7,012 bases of DNA from Bacteroidales bacterium (GTDB taxonomy: Bacteria; Bacteroidota; Bacteroidia; Bacteroidales; Bacteroidaceae), in contig SFJN01000139.1 in assembly GCA_004555055.1 (NCBI GenBank), positions 1-7,012 of the forward strand, read 5' to 3'. Positions 1 to 5,866 of this stretch are shown here, one piece after another (the stretch's first letter is position 1; each line of letters starts with the position of its first letter). A model generated the notes under the pieces. The model had not been told where the DNA came from, made no database searches, and saw only the letters and a program-made list of their open reading frames with translations. A program made the position numbers and the translations under genes.

Positions 1-573
1 GTCGAACTTCGCACCCGCCTTGGAGCATTTCTTGAGGTCGAACTTCTCCACCATCTCCTCGAGGGTCATGATTTCCTTTCCGTCGCCGGGATTCCATCCC
101 AGGAGTGCGAGGAAGTTGAGGACGGCCTGGGGCAGATAACCCTGTTCGCGGTATCCCATGGAGTCGTTTCCGGACTTCGGGTCGTGCCATTCGAGAGGGA
201 ATACAGGGAATCCGAGTTTGTCACCGTCGCGCTTCGAGAGTTTGCCGTTTCCTGTAGGTTTGAGGAGGAGTGGCAGGTGTGCGAACCGGGGCATGGTGTC
301 CTGCCATCCGAATGCGCGGTAGAGGAGAACGTGCAGTGGTGCACTGGGGAGCCATTCCTCGCCACGGATGACATGTGTGACCTCCATCAGATGGTCGTCG
401 ACGATGTTGGCCAGGTGATAGGTAGGCAGGTCGTCGGCACTCTTGTAGAGCACCTTGTCGTCGAGGATGGAAGAGTTGATGACCACATCGCCGCGGATCA
501 TGTCGTCGACATGGACATCCTCGCCGGGTTCAATCTTGAAGCGCACGGTATAGGGCGTGCCGGCCTCGATGCT
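1..573 (-). CDS. gltX: Glutamyl-tRNA synthetase, downstream portion (frameshifted and cut by the window edge)
   Basis: This is the continuation of gltX in a different reading frame from its N-terminal part. Read from about 573 down to 1 there is no stop codon, and roughly 190 residues translate as classic bacterial GluRS. They begin IEAGTPYTVRFKIEPGED and continue through the YKSADDLPTYHLANIVDDH, VIRGEEWLPSAPLH and LLLKPTGNGKLSKRDGDK segments. KLSKR is the second class I synthetase signature (KMSKS equivalent), which positions ATP. The WHDPKSGN and LGWNPGDGKEI stretches match the Bacteroidetes form of the enzyme. The C-terminal anticodon-binding part lies beyond the left edge. No natural start belongs to this piece. 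It joins the N-terminal part through a frameshift near 570-578, so the upper boundary is approximate. The enzyme charges tRNA-Glu in the cytosol and is normally essential and single-copy. Confidence 0.88.
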
Positions 574-1012
574 GTGTCTCCTCTTCGCCGAGGCTGAGGC
601 TGTTGCGCATGCTGAGGCGTGTGGAGGCATCGTATTGGAAGTTTTCCACCTCCTTGCGCTTTGCATCCAGTTCTTCGGGTGTGTCGAAGGCGATGTATGC
701 CCGTCCGTTGTCGAGGAGCTGGTGGACATACTTGCGGTAGATGTCGCGGCGTTCGCTCTGGCGGTACGGACCGTGTTCGCCACCGAAGGACACACCTTCA
801 TCAAAACGGATGCCGAGCCATTTGAAGGATTCGATGATATAATCTTCGGCACCGGGTACAAGTCGCTGGGAGTCGGTGTCTTCGATGCGGAATATAAGTT
901 CGCCGCCATGCTGGCGTGCAAAGAGATAGTTGTAGAGTGCGGTGCGTACGCCGCCGATGTGGAGGGGGCCCGTAGGGCTCGGTGCAAACCGTACGCGGAC
1001 TTTTTGTGACAT
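530..1012 (-). CDS. gltX: Glutamyl-tRNA synthetase, N-terminal portion ending at an apparent frameshift
   Basis: The start ATG (1012-1010) opens MSQKVRVRFAPSPTGPLHIGG, the class I GluRS N-terminus with the HIGH-type motif HIGG that binds ATP. It is followed by RIEDTDSQR, KWLGIRFDEG and GPYRQSERRDIY, all typical Rossmann-fold GluRS segments. Homology holds to about residue 146 (SLSLGEEETQ). After that this frame reads HRGRHALYRALQD and stops at 530, which does not look like GluRS. The expected sequence (IEAGTPYTVRFKIEP) resumes in the next frame at about 573. The junction is best explained by loss of 2 (or 5) bases around CAGCATCGAG. An intact Bacteroidetes GltX is about 505 residues. No Shine-Dalgarno site is visible; the start is preceded by an A/T-rich run, usual in this phylum. 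Either the locus is a pseudogene or, more likely for an essential gene, the indel is a sequencing or assembly error. Confidence 0.9.
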   Translation of the reverse strand: MSQKVRVRFAPSPTGPLHIGGVRTALYNYLFARQHGGELIFRIEDTDSQRLVPGAEDYIIESFKWLGIRFDEGVSFGGEHGPYRQSERRDIYRKYVHQLLDNGRAYIAFDTPEELDAKRKEVENFQYDASTRLSMRNSLSLGEEETQHRGRHALYRALQD

Positions 1013-1040
1013 ATTTATGGATATATATTGTTTTCTGATT

Positions 1041-1078
1041 TAAGAAAAGCAACGGGAAAGGATATTTCTCTCTCCCGT
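1041..1078 (-). terminator. Intrinsic terminator after the transporter gene
   Basis: The arms at 1078-1070 and 1060-1052 form a 9-bp stem in the minus-strand transcript (ACGGGAGAG with CTTTCCCGT, one G-U wobble) around a 9-nt loop. A T-rich run TGCTTTTCTT follows on the minus strand. It begins 7 bases after the transporter's stop codon, which is where a terminator is expected. It would partly insulate gltX from transporter transcription. The U-tract is interrupted, so read-through is possible. Confidence 0.6.
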
Positions 1079-1084
1079 CGGTTT

Positions 1085-2737
1085 TCATGCAAAATACCAC
1101 ATCACCATCACCTGTGCGACGATGACACGGAGGAACATGGCGAGAGGATATACTGTGACGTATGCCACCGAAGCCTTGTCGCCCGGCATGTTGTCGTTGA
1201 CGTATCCCAGAGCGATAGGGTTTGCCATGGCTCCGCAGAGCATTCCTGCCGTGCTTTCGGGCGACTGTCCGCATCGTACGACGGCGATGACGGCGACGAG
1301 TGCCACGGGCAGGGTGCAGATAAGGAAAGCGGCAAGAATCCACCATAGTGCGGCAGGCTGCATGACGGTGGCGATGAATTCGCTGCCCGAACTGAGTCCG
1401 AGACACGCCAGGTAAGTGGTGAGTCCGAGGCTGCGGAGCATGAGGTTGGCGGAGGTGGTGGTGTAGCTTACCATATGGAGTTGCGGACCGTACGAGCCGA
1501 TGAGGATGCCCATGATGACGCTGCCTCCTGCCAGTCCGAGGCGCAGGGGATAGTCGAGTCCCACCTCGATGGGTAGTGCGCCGAGGATGAGTCCGAGGAA
1601 GATGCCGACGAAGATGGCCACCATATTGGGGTCGTCGAGGTTCTTCACCACGTTTCCCACCTCTTTGCTGACGTGTGCGATGCCCTTTTCCGTGCCTACG
1701 ACATTGATGCGGTCGCCTAATCGGAGCCTGAGGTTCGGTGTGGCGACAAACTGCAGTCCGGCACGTTTCACGCGAGTGACGGTGACGCCGTAGCGTTCGC
1801 GGAAATGAAGGGATGAGATGAGGCGTCCGTTGATTTCGGGCCGTGTGATGACGATGCGCTGTGCCACGAGGTTCTTGTCGAGGGTGTTCCAGTCGATGCC
1901 GGCCTTGTTCCAGTCCGTCTCGTCGAGTTGTCCGAAGTAGATGGTCAACTGTTCCACATGCGTTTTTTCGGTGATGACGAGTATGCGGTCGTCATCCTGC
2001 AGTGTGGTGTCGGCCGCCGGCATCAGTGTTTCGCCGTTTCGCCAAAGGCGGCTGACGACGAAAGGTATGTGGCTTTGTGCCGCCACATCGTGGAGCGTCT
2101 TTCCGCAGATGGCAGGGTTCTTGACGTGGAACGAGAAGACGGTAGCCTGTTTTTTCTGTTCTTTTTCCACGCTGTGGTCGTGCGCCACGAGCCACCGTTT
2201 CATCAGTGCGATGACGATGATGACTCCCACGGTTCCGATGGGGTATGTGACGGCGCATGCGAGTGCGGCCACGGCATCGGGCTGGCGGAGGTCGTGTAGC
2301 GTCTGCTGTGCGGCACCGAGAGCGGGGGTGTTGGTGGTGGCTCCGCAGAGCACGCCCATGGCGTCGGCAATGGGCATCCATCCCATGAGGATGACTCCGA
2401 GGGTCATTGCTGTTCCGAGCACGAGAATGGCGATGCCCAGTGCGTTGAGCACGCCGCCTCCGCTACGGAATGCGCTGAAGAATCCCGGACCCACCTGCAT
2501 GCCGAGGGCATAGATGAAGAGTACGAGTCCGAAACTCTGTGCGTATGCCAGCATCTGTCCGTCAATCTCAAGTCCCAAGGCTCCGGCTGCGATGCCTGCG
2601 AAAAAGACGAAGGTGCTGCCCAACGTCAGTCCCCGCAGACGGAATTTCGCCAGCGACAGGCCCAAGGCACAGATGGCAGAGATGATGGTCACTGCCTGCA
2701 AGGGAGATGGGGTGAGTATGAAGTCAACGAGCCACAT
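1085..2737 (-). CDS. AspT/YidE-family putative transporter with two RCK_C (TrkA-C) domains
   Basis: This 550-residue protein has the layout of the aspartate:alanine exchanger-like family (AspT, YidE, YbjL). The N-terminal membrane half (about residues 10-185) has roughly five hydrophobic helices. The soluble centre holds two RCK_C-like domains (about 195-268 and 285-355, each ending in a hydrophobic strand such as DRILVITE and DRINVVGTE). A second membrane half covers about 370-550. The two membrane halves are visibly duplicated: GVLCGATTNTPALG (128-141) matches GMLCGAMANPIALG (498-511), and LFIYALGMQVGPGFF resembles TYLACLGLSSGSEF. The family exchanges or exports amino or dicarboxylic acids in the inner membrane; AspT swaps aspartate for alanine. 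The substrate here cannot be read from sequence. The RCK_C domains suggest ligand gating. The start ATG lies just before a hydrophobic segment, 60-70 bases after the -7 element at 2807-2800. It is divergent from an Lrp gene, a plausible regulator. Confidence 0.9.
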   Translation of the reverse strand: MWLVDFILTPSPLQAVTIISAICALGLSLAKFRLRGLTLGSTFVFFAGIAAGALGLEIDGQMLAYAQSFGLVLFIYALGMQVGPGFFSAFRSGGGVLNALGIAILVLGTAMTLGVILMGWMPIADAMGVLCGATTNTPALGAAQQTLHDLRQPDAVAALACAVTYPIGTVGVIIVIALMKRWLVAHDHSVEKEQKKQATVFSFHVKNPAICGKTLHDVAAQSHIPFVVSRLWRNGETLMPAADTTLQDDDRILVITEKTHVEQLTIYFGQLDETDWNKAGIDWNTLDKNLVAQRIVITRPEINGRLISSLHFRERYGVTVTRVKRAGLQFVATPNLRLRLGDRINVVGTEKGIAHVSKEVGNVVKNLDDPNMVAIFVGIFLGLILGALPIEVGLDYPLRLGLAGGSVIMGILIGSYGPQLHMVSYTTTSANLMLRSLGLTTYLACLGLSSGSEFIATVMQPAALWWILAAFLICTLPVALVAVIAVVRCGQSPESTAGMLCGAMANPIALGYVNDNMPGDKASVAYVTVYPLAMFLRVIVAQVMVMWYFA

Positions 2738-2799
2738 GAGACGGTGTATACGGGAAATCTCGCGGAAAGGTTTTCCGGTTTTTGGATAAGAATCAAATG

Positions 2800-2807
2800 C
2801 AAAGGTA
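2800..2807 (-). promoter_or_regulatory. Bacteroidetes -7 element for the transporter gene
   Basis: The minus strand reads TACCTTTG, an exact match to the Bacteroidetes -7 consensus TAnnTTTG. It would start transcription at about 2793-2795, giving a leader of roughly 57 nt to the ATG at 2737. At the expected -33 distance (about 2827-2831) the minus strand has GATG rather than TTTG. That half is weak, and the promoter may depend on an activator. Confidence 0.55.
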
Positions 2808-2895
2808 GTGCAAAAATGCCGGTTTACATCTTAAATAAGGTAAAAATTTCCATTGTATATTTGTTGTTTATGGAAAATTGAACTACTTTTGCACT
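2807..2895. repeat. 9-bp inverted repeat at the two divergent promoters
   Basis: AGTGCAAAA at 2807-2815 is the exact reverse complement of TTTTGCACT at 2887-2895, with 71 bp between. The left copy abuts the transporter -7 element and the right copy overlaps the lrp -7 element. The symmetry about the divergent control region suggests an operator pair, possibly for the adjacent Lrp protein, which binds DNA as dimers and higher oligomers. Part of the match follows from the T-rich promoter motif itself, so the biological meaning is uncertain. Confidence 0.4.
2860..2891 (+). promoter_or_regulatory. Bacteroidetes-type promoter for lrp
   Basis: TTTG at 2860-2863 (-33), a 20-bp spacer, then TACTTTTG at 2884-2891 (-7) match the primary sigma factor consensus TTTG-N19-21-TAnnTTTG exactly. 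Transcription would begin around 2897, leaving an untranslated leader of about 165 nt before the lrp ATG at 3065. This is the best promoter in the window and fixes the phylum. Confidence 0.8.
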
Positions 2896-3064
2896 GCTTT
2901 TTACATTATGCCTGCCAAAGCGATGTTGAAGAATGCGTCCAGACGTCCGGGTGGCGGTTTATGCACCATCCTCCCCCCCCCTCGTCCCCTGACGCGGCAA
3001 CGGTGGGTAAGAAAGCATGTCGTGAAACAGCATGGACAATGCAGGTAAACACTCCTAAATAAGC

Positions 3065-3592
3065 ATGAAGAAAGTAGATTTGTTAGACCGTAAGATTCTC
3101 CGGGTGATTTCCGTCGATGCCCGCAGGAGTTTCAAGGAAATTGCCGAGCAATGCGGTGTGTCGCGAGCGGCCATCCACCAGCGTGTGGTGCGGATGTTCG
3201 ACCGTGGCACCATCACCGGAAGCGGATATCAGATAAATCCCAAATACCTGGGTTTCGGAACCTGTTCGTATATCGGCATCAGGCTTGAGAAGGGCAGCAT
3301 GTACAATGCCGTGGTGCAGGAACTGATGAAGATTCCCGAGGTGGTGGAATGCCATTTCACGACAGGCCCCTACACCATGCTCATCAAGCTGTATTCGCGC
3401 GAGAACGAGCATTTGAAGGATTTGCTCAACAACCGCATACAGGAGATTCCCGGCGTCAACTCCACCGACACCATGATCAGCCTTGAACAGAGCATCCAGC
3501 GCAACATTCCCATCAGCATCGCCAATGATGAGGACGATGATGAGGAACTGTCCCAGAACGGAATGGCGCTCACTGACGAAACGGACGAATAA
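3065..3592 (+). CDS. Lrp/AsnC-family transcriptional regulator
   Basis: The protein has 175 residues. The N-terminal AsnC-type winged helix-turn-helix covers about 4-60 (LLDRKILRVISVDARRSFKE, then AEQCGVSRAAIHQRVVRM as the turn and recognition helix). The RAM/AsnC ligand-binding domain covers about 68-145, with GIRLEKGSMYNAVVQEL, VVECHFTTGPYTMLIKLY (the Gly-rich turn that forms the amino-acid pocket) and IPGVNSTDTMISLEQSI. The family senses amino acids and acts as octamers or hexadecamers that bend DNA, switching amino-acid transport and metabolism genes. The last 22 residues (154-175) form an unusual tail with 11 Asp/Glu. The gene is divergent from the AspT/YidE-like transporter, has its own promoter and a long leader, and is followed by a strong terminator, so it is probably monocistronic. 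The start at 3065 gives the normal family N-terminus (MKKVDLLDRKIL). It is the widely conserved Bacteroidetes Lrp; the regulon is unknown. Confidence 0.93.
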   Translation: MKKVDLLDRKILRVISVDARRSFKEIAEQCGVSRAAIHQRVVRMFDRGTITGSGYQINPKYLGFGTCSYIGIRLEKGSMYNAVVQELMKIPEVVECHFTTGPYTMLIKLYSRENEHLKDLLNNRIQEIPGVNSTDTMISLEQSIQRNIPISIANDEDDDEELSQNGMALTDETDE

Positions 3593-3598
3593 TGGGGG

Positions 3599-3677
3599 GA
3601 CAGGTTCTGCAAGCCACAGTACGTTGACAAGGGTGCGTGAGTGCCATGTAAGACTGGGTTGCAGAGCCTGTCTTTTT
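3599..3677 (+). terminator. Strong intrinsic terminator after lrp with long, structured stem
   Basis: GACAGGTTCTGCAA (3599-3612) pairs with TTGCAGAGCCTGTC (3659-3672) over 14 bp with a single G-U wobble, followed immediately by TTTTT (3673-3677). The 46-nt interior extends the stem by further short pairings: CC 3614-3615 with GG 3657-3658, and CAGT 3617-3620 with ACTG 3653-3656. It begins 6 bases after the lrp stop codon. The interior is longer than a usual terminator loop. Confidence 0.8.
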
Positions 3678-3702
3678 AACATATTTTCAGTAGCATACAA
3701 TA

Positions 3703-4005
3703 ATGCCATCACTCTATTTCGAAGGCGCCCTGCTGGGGCTTTGCACTTTCCTTATCATCGGTCTGTTCCATCCCATCGTCATCAAGGGGGAGTATTATTT
3801 CGGCACCCGCTGCTGGTGGGTGTTCCTCTTCTCCGGCATCCTTTTTCTGGCGGGAGCCCTGCTGGTTTCCGACCTCTTCTGGAGTGCCATCCTCGGCATC
3901 ACCGGTTTTTCGTGCCTGTGGAGCATCCTCGAGATCTTCGAACAGCGCGAAAGGGTGCGTAAGGGATGGTTCCCGAAAAATCCGAAGCGGAAGTACCGCG
4001 ACTGA
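3703..4005 (+). CDS. DUF4491 family small membrane protein
   Basis: The 100-residue protein matches the DUF4491 pattern I know from Bacteroidetes: GLCTFLIIGLFHPIVIKGEY near the N-terminus, then YYFGTRCWWVFLF, and a strongly conserved basic tail ending ERVRKGWFPKNPKRKY. Hydrophobic segments lie at about 7-27, 37-56 and 58-77, so three inner-membrane helices are likely, with the charged tail on the cytoplasmic side. There is no known function and no catalytic motif. The length is normal for the family. The ATG at 3703 follows A/T-rich sequence (ATACAATA) 25 bases after the lrp terminator's U-tract. No consensus promoter is visible in that gap, so expression may rely on read-through or on a promoter inside lrp. 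The next gene starts 46 bases after its stop and may be co-transcribed. Confidence 0.88.
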   Translation: MPSLYFEGALLGLCTFLIIGLFHPIVIKGEYYFGTRCWWVFLFSGILFLAGALLVSDLFWSAILGITGFSCLWSILEIFEQRERVRKGWFPKNPKRKYRD

Positions 4006-4051
4006 ACACCACGGTTGTCCGTGTGATAATAACTTGCATAACTTGAATAAT

Positions 4052-5773
4052 ATGTCACGTCCCATTATAGGCATCACCACGAATCTCGGTGCCAAGGGTG
4101 CCGAACTGGCCCAAGGCTATTGGCAGAGCGTCCGTCGCGCCGGCGGCACACCTCTGCTGCTGCCTCCCACCGACGACCGTGAGGAACTGCTGTCGCAGGT
4201 GGAACAGCTCGACGGCCTGCTGCTCTCCGGCGGCGGCGACATAAATCCCCTCCTCTGTGGCGAGGAGCCCATCCCCGAACTCGGAGGCATCTGTCCCGAG
4301 CGCGACGGCTACGAACTCGCACTCCTCGACGAGGCACTCCGTCGCGGCATCCCCATCCTCGGCATCTGCCGTGGTATGCAGATGCTCGCCCTGGCGGCAG
4401 GCGGACGCATCGCGCAGGACATGGCGGCATGGCTCCGGAAAAACGGCGGAAGCCGCCCTGCGGAAATGCTGAAACACAGTCAGGACGCGCCGCGATGCTG
4501 TGCCACACACCATGTGGAAATCGTCCCCGGCAGCCAACTGTCGGCGATGGTGGCAGGCGGACGCATAGCCGTAAACTCCTTCCACCACCAGGCCGTCACC
4601 GACAGCGGAAGCCTGAAGGTGGTGGCACGCGCCGCCGACGGTTTCATCGAAGCCATCGAAACGCCCTTCCCCGTGGGCTATGCCCTCGGCGTGCAGTGGC
4701 ATCCCGAATGTATGGACGATGCCGCCAGCCGCAGCATCTTCGAGGGATTTGTGGCGAAGGCCGCCCTCTACTGCCGGGCCGTCGAACTCCACGGAAGCAT
4801 TACATCGCTCGACAGCCATTGCGACACCCCTATGTGCTTCGACGCCGCCATACGCCAGGCGGGAGGCGACGAGTGCAGGGGCCTCGACTTCAGCCGGAAG
4901 GACCCCGCTCTCTGCAAGGTCGATGCCGGACGGATGGACATCGGCCGCCTCGACGAAACCTACATGGTGAGCTACATCCCCCAAGGTCCGCGAAGCCCTG
5001 AAGGCTATGCCGCCGCTCGCCGGCAGGTGGAGGACACCTTCCGCCGCCTCGACCTGATGGAGGAGGTCACCCCCGGCCTGCGCGGACGTGTGCACCGCGG
5101 CATCGAGAACGGCTACGCCCTCGGATTCGACACCTCGCTCATCGCACACTACAAGGCACTGGGATGCGAATACATCACCCTCTGCCACAACGGCCACAAC
5201 GACATCTGTGACTCTGCGCGGCCAAAACAGGGAGAGCCGCAGGAGGAACATGGCGGACTTTCGGACTACGGACACCGTGTGGTGGAAGAGATGAACCGCT
5301 GCCATATGCTCATTGATGTGAGTCACGCTTCGGAAAAGACCGTCATGGATGTCCTTGCCCACAGCCGCCTGCCCATTGCCGCCACCCACACCTGCTGCCG
5401 CAGTCTGTGCAACCATCCCCGCAATCTTTCCGACAGCACGTTGCAGGCTATTGCCGAGGCTGGAGGTGTGGTACAGTGCACCATGTACGGCGGATTCTGC
5501 GCCCTCGACCATCCCGAGGACTATGGCATCGCGAACGACCAGAACCCCTCCATCCTCACCTTTATGGTGCATTTGCGGCACCTCATCCGTCTGTGCGGCA
5601 TCGACCATGTGGGCATCGGCAGCGATTTCGACGGCGACGGCGGAGTGCCCGGGCTCGACGATGTGGCAAGCATGCTGAAAATCACACAGATGCTCCTCGC
5701 TGAGGGCTTCTCCGACGACGACATCTGCCGTCTCTGGGGCGACAACTTCCGCCGCGTGCTACATGCCGTATAA
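4052..5773 (+). CDS. Fused gamma-glutamyl hydrolase-like peptidase C26 and M19 zinc dipeptidase
   Basis: The 573-residue protein has two enzyme domains. Residues 1-240 are class I glutamine amidotransferase-like peptidase C26 (PuuD type). They show LLLSGGGDINP, the nucleophile elbow GICRG (Cys106), NSFHHQAV, and QWHPE (His217, Glu219), giving a full Cys-His-Glu triad. Residues from about 250 are membrane (renal) dipeptidase M19. They show DSHCDTP (His256, Asp258), IENG (Glu352), LCHNGHND (His379), DVSHAS (His425), THTCCRSLCNHPRNL (His446) and GIGSDFDG (Asp525), matching the family's zinc and catalytic positions. The linker is only about 10 residues. There is no signal peptide or lipobox, so it should be cytosolic. 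C26 enzymes cleave gamma-glutamyl amide bonds and M19 cleaves dipeptides, so a tandem breakdown of gamma-glutamyl peptides such as glutathione (to Glu, then Cys-Gly) is a reasonable inference. Peptidoglycan peptide turnover is an alternative. I chose the start at 4052 (MSRPIIGITTN) because it is the normal C26 N-terminus. The frame extends to 3884, but that part overlaps the DUF4491 gene and looks non-coding. Confidence 0.9.
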   Translation: MSRPIIGITTNLGAKGAELAQGYWQSVRRAGGTPLLLPPTDDREELLSQVEQLDGLLLSGGGDINPLLCGEEPIPELGGICPERDGYELALLDEALRRGIPILGICRGMQMLALAAGGRIAQDMAAWLRKNGGSRPAEMLKHSQDAPRCCATHHVEIVPGSQLSAMVAGGRIAVNSFHHQAVTDSGSLKVVARAADGFIEAIETPFPVGYALGVQWHPECMDDAASRSIFEGFVAKAALYCRAVELHGSITSLDSHCDTPMCFDAAIRQAGGDECRGLDFSRKDPALCKVDAGRMDIGRLDETYMVSYIPQGPRSPEGYAAARRQVEDTFRRLDLMEEVTPGLRGRVHRGIENGYALGFDTSLIAHYKALGCEYITLCHNGHNDICDSARPKQGEPQEEHGGLSDYGHRVVEEMNRCHMLIDVSHASEKTVMDVLAHSRLPIAATHTCCRSLCNHPRNLSDSTLQAIAEAGGVVQCTMYGGFCALDHPEDYGIANDQNPSILTFMVHLRHLIRLCGIDHVGIGSDFDGDGGVPGLDDVASMLKITQMLLAEGFSDDDICRLWGDNFRRVLHAV

Positions 5774-5794
5774 ATGGAGGGGGAGTCCATGCCC

Positions 5795-5841
5795 GTAGTA
5801 TACGTATGTACTAAGAAAGTAGTATACGTATGTATAAGAAA
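5795..5841 (+). repeat. Tandem direct repeat (24 + 23 bp) upstream of the glutaminyl cyclase gene
   Basis: Copy 1 (5795-5818) and copy 2 (5819-5841) share a 16-base core GTAGTATACGTATGTA followed by (C)TAAGAAA, with one single-base indel between them. Each core contains the 8-bp palindrome ATACGTAT. The pair sits 21 bases after the stop of the C26-M19 gene and 25 bases before the next ATG, in the only A/T-rich part of this region. It may be an operator pair, a leader element or a short variable repeat; no consensus -7 motif is present. Confidence 0.75.
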
Positions 5842-5866
5842 ATAGAGAGAAAAAAATCGGAAAAAA

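Larger units (their letters stand above)
2738..3064. other. Divergent intergenic control region between the transporter and lrp
   Basis: This 327-bp stretch holds no convincing gene. From left to right it contains the transporter's 5' leader (to about 2795), a minus-strand -7 element, an A/T-rich centre (about 2820-2880), the lrp promoter, and a leader of about 165 nt. The leader includes a nine-C run at 2973-2981 and no riboswitch motif that I recognise. A 69-codon frame beginning with TTG at 2853 overlaps the promoter and has no recognisable product. Confidence 0.8.

Noticed and set aside
801..1406. 201-codon minus-strand frame bridging the transporter end and the gltX start
   Set aside because: It is out of frame with both well-supported genes, crosses the terminator hairpin, and is Arg/His-rich as shadow frames usually are.
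2853..3062. Possible 69-residue protein in the divergent intergenic region
   Set aside because: It begins with TTG between and overlapping the lrp promoter elements, crosses the C9 run, and has no recognisable sequence or start signal.
3681..3690. Possible -7 element (TATTTTCA) before the DUF4491 gene
   Set aside because: It lacks the final G of TAnnTTTG, has no clear -33 TTTG partner and overlaps the sequence right after the lrp terminator.
3884..4051. N-terminal extension of the C26-M19 protein by 56 residues
   Set aside because: The extension overlaps the DUF4491 gene in another frame and has coding-shadow composition. The family N-terminus (RPIIGITTN) begins right after the ATG at 4052.
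4055..5608. Long open frame (517 codons) on the minus strand across the C26-M19 gene
   Set aside because: It is antisense to a gene with complete catalytic motifs in both domains. The translation is low-complexity and matches no family. Long antisense frames are expected in GC-rich coding sequence.
5774..5790. Small hairpin ATGGA/TCCAT just after the C26-M19 stop as a terminator
   Set aside because: It has only 5 bp and is followed by GCCCG rather than a U-tract.
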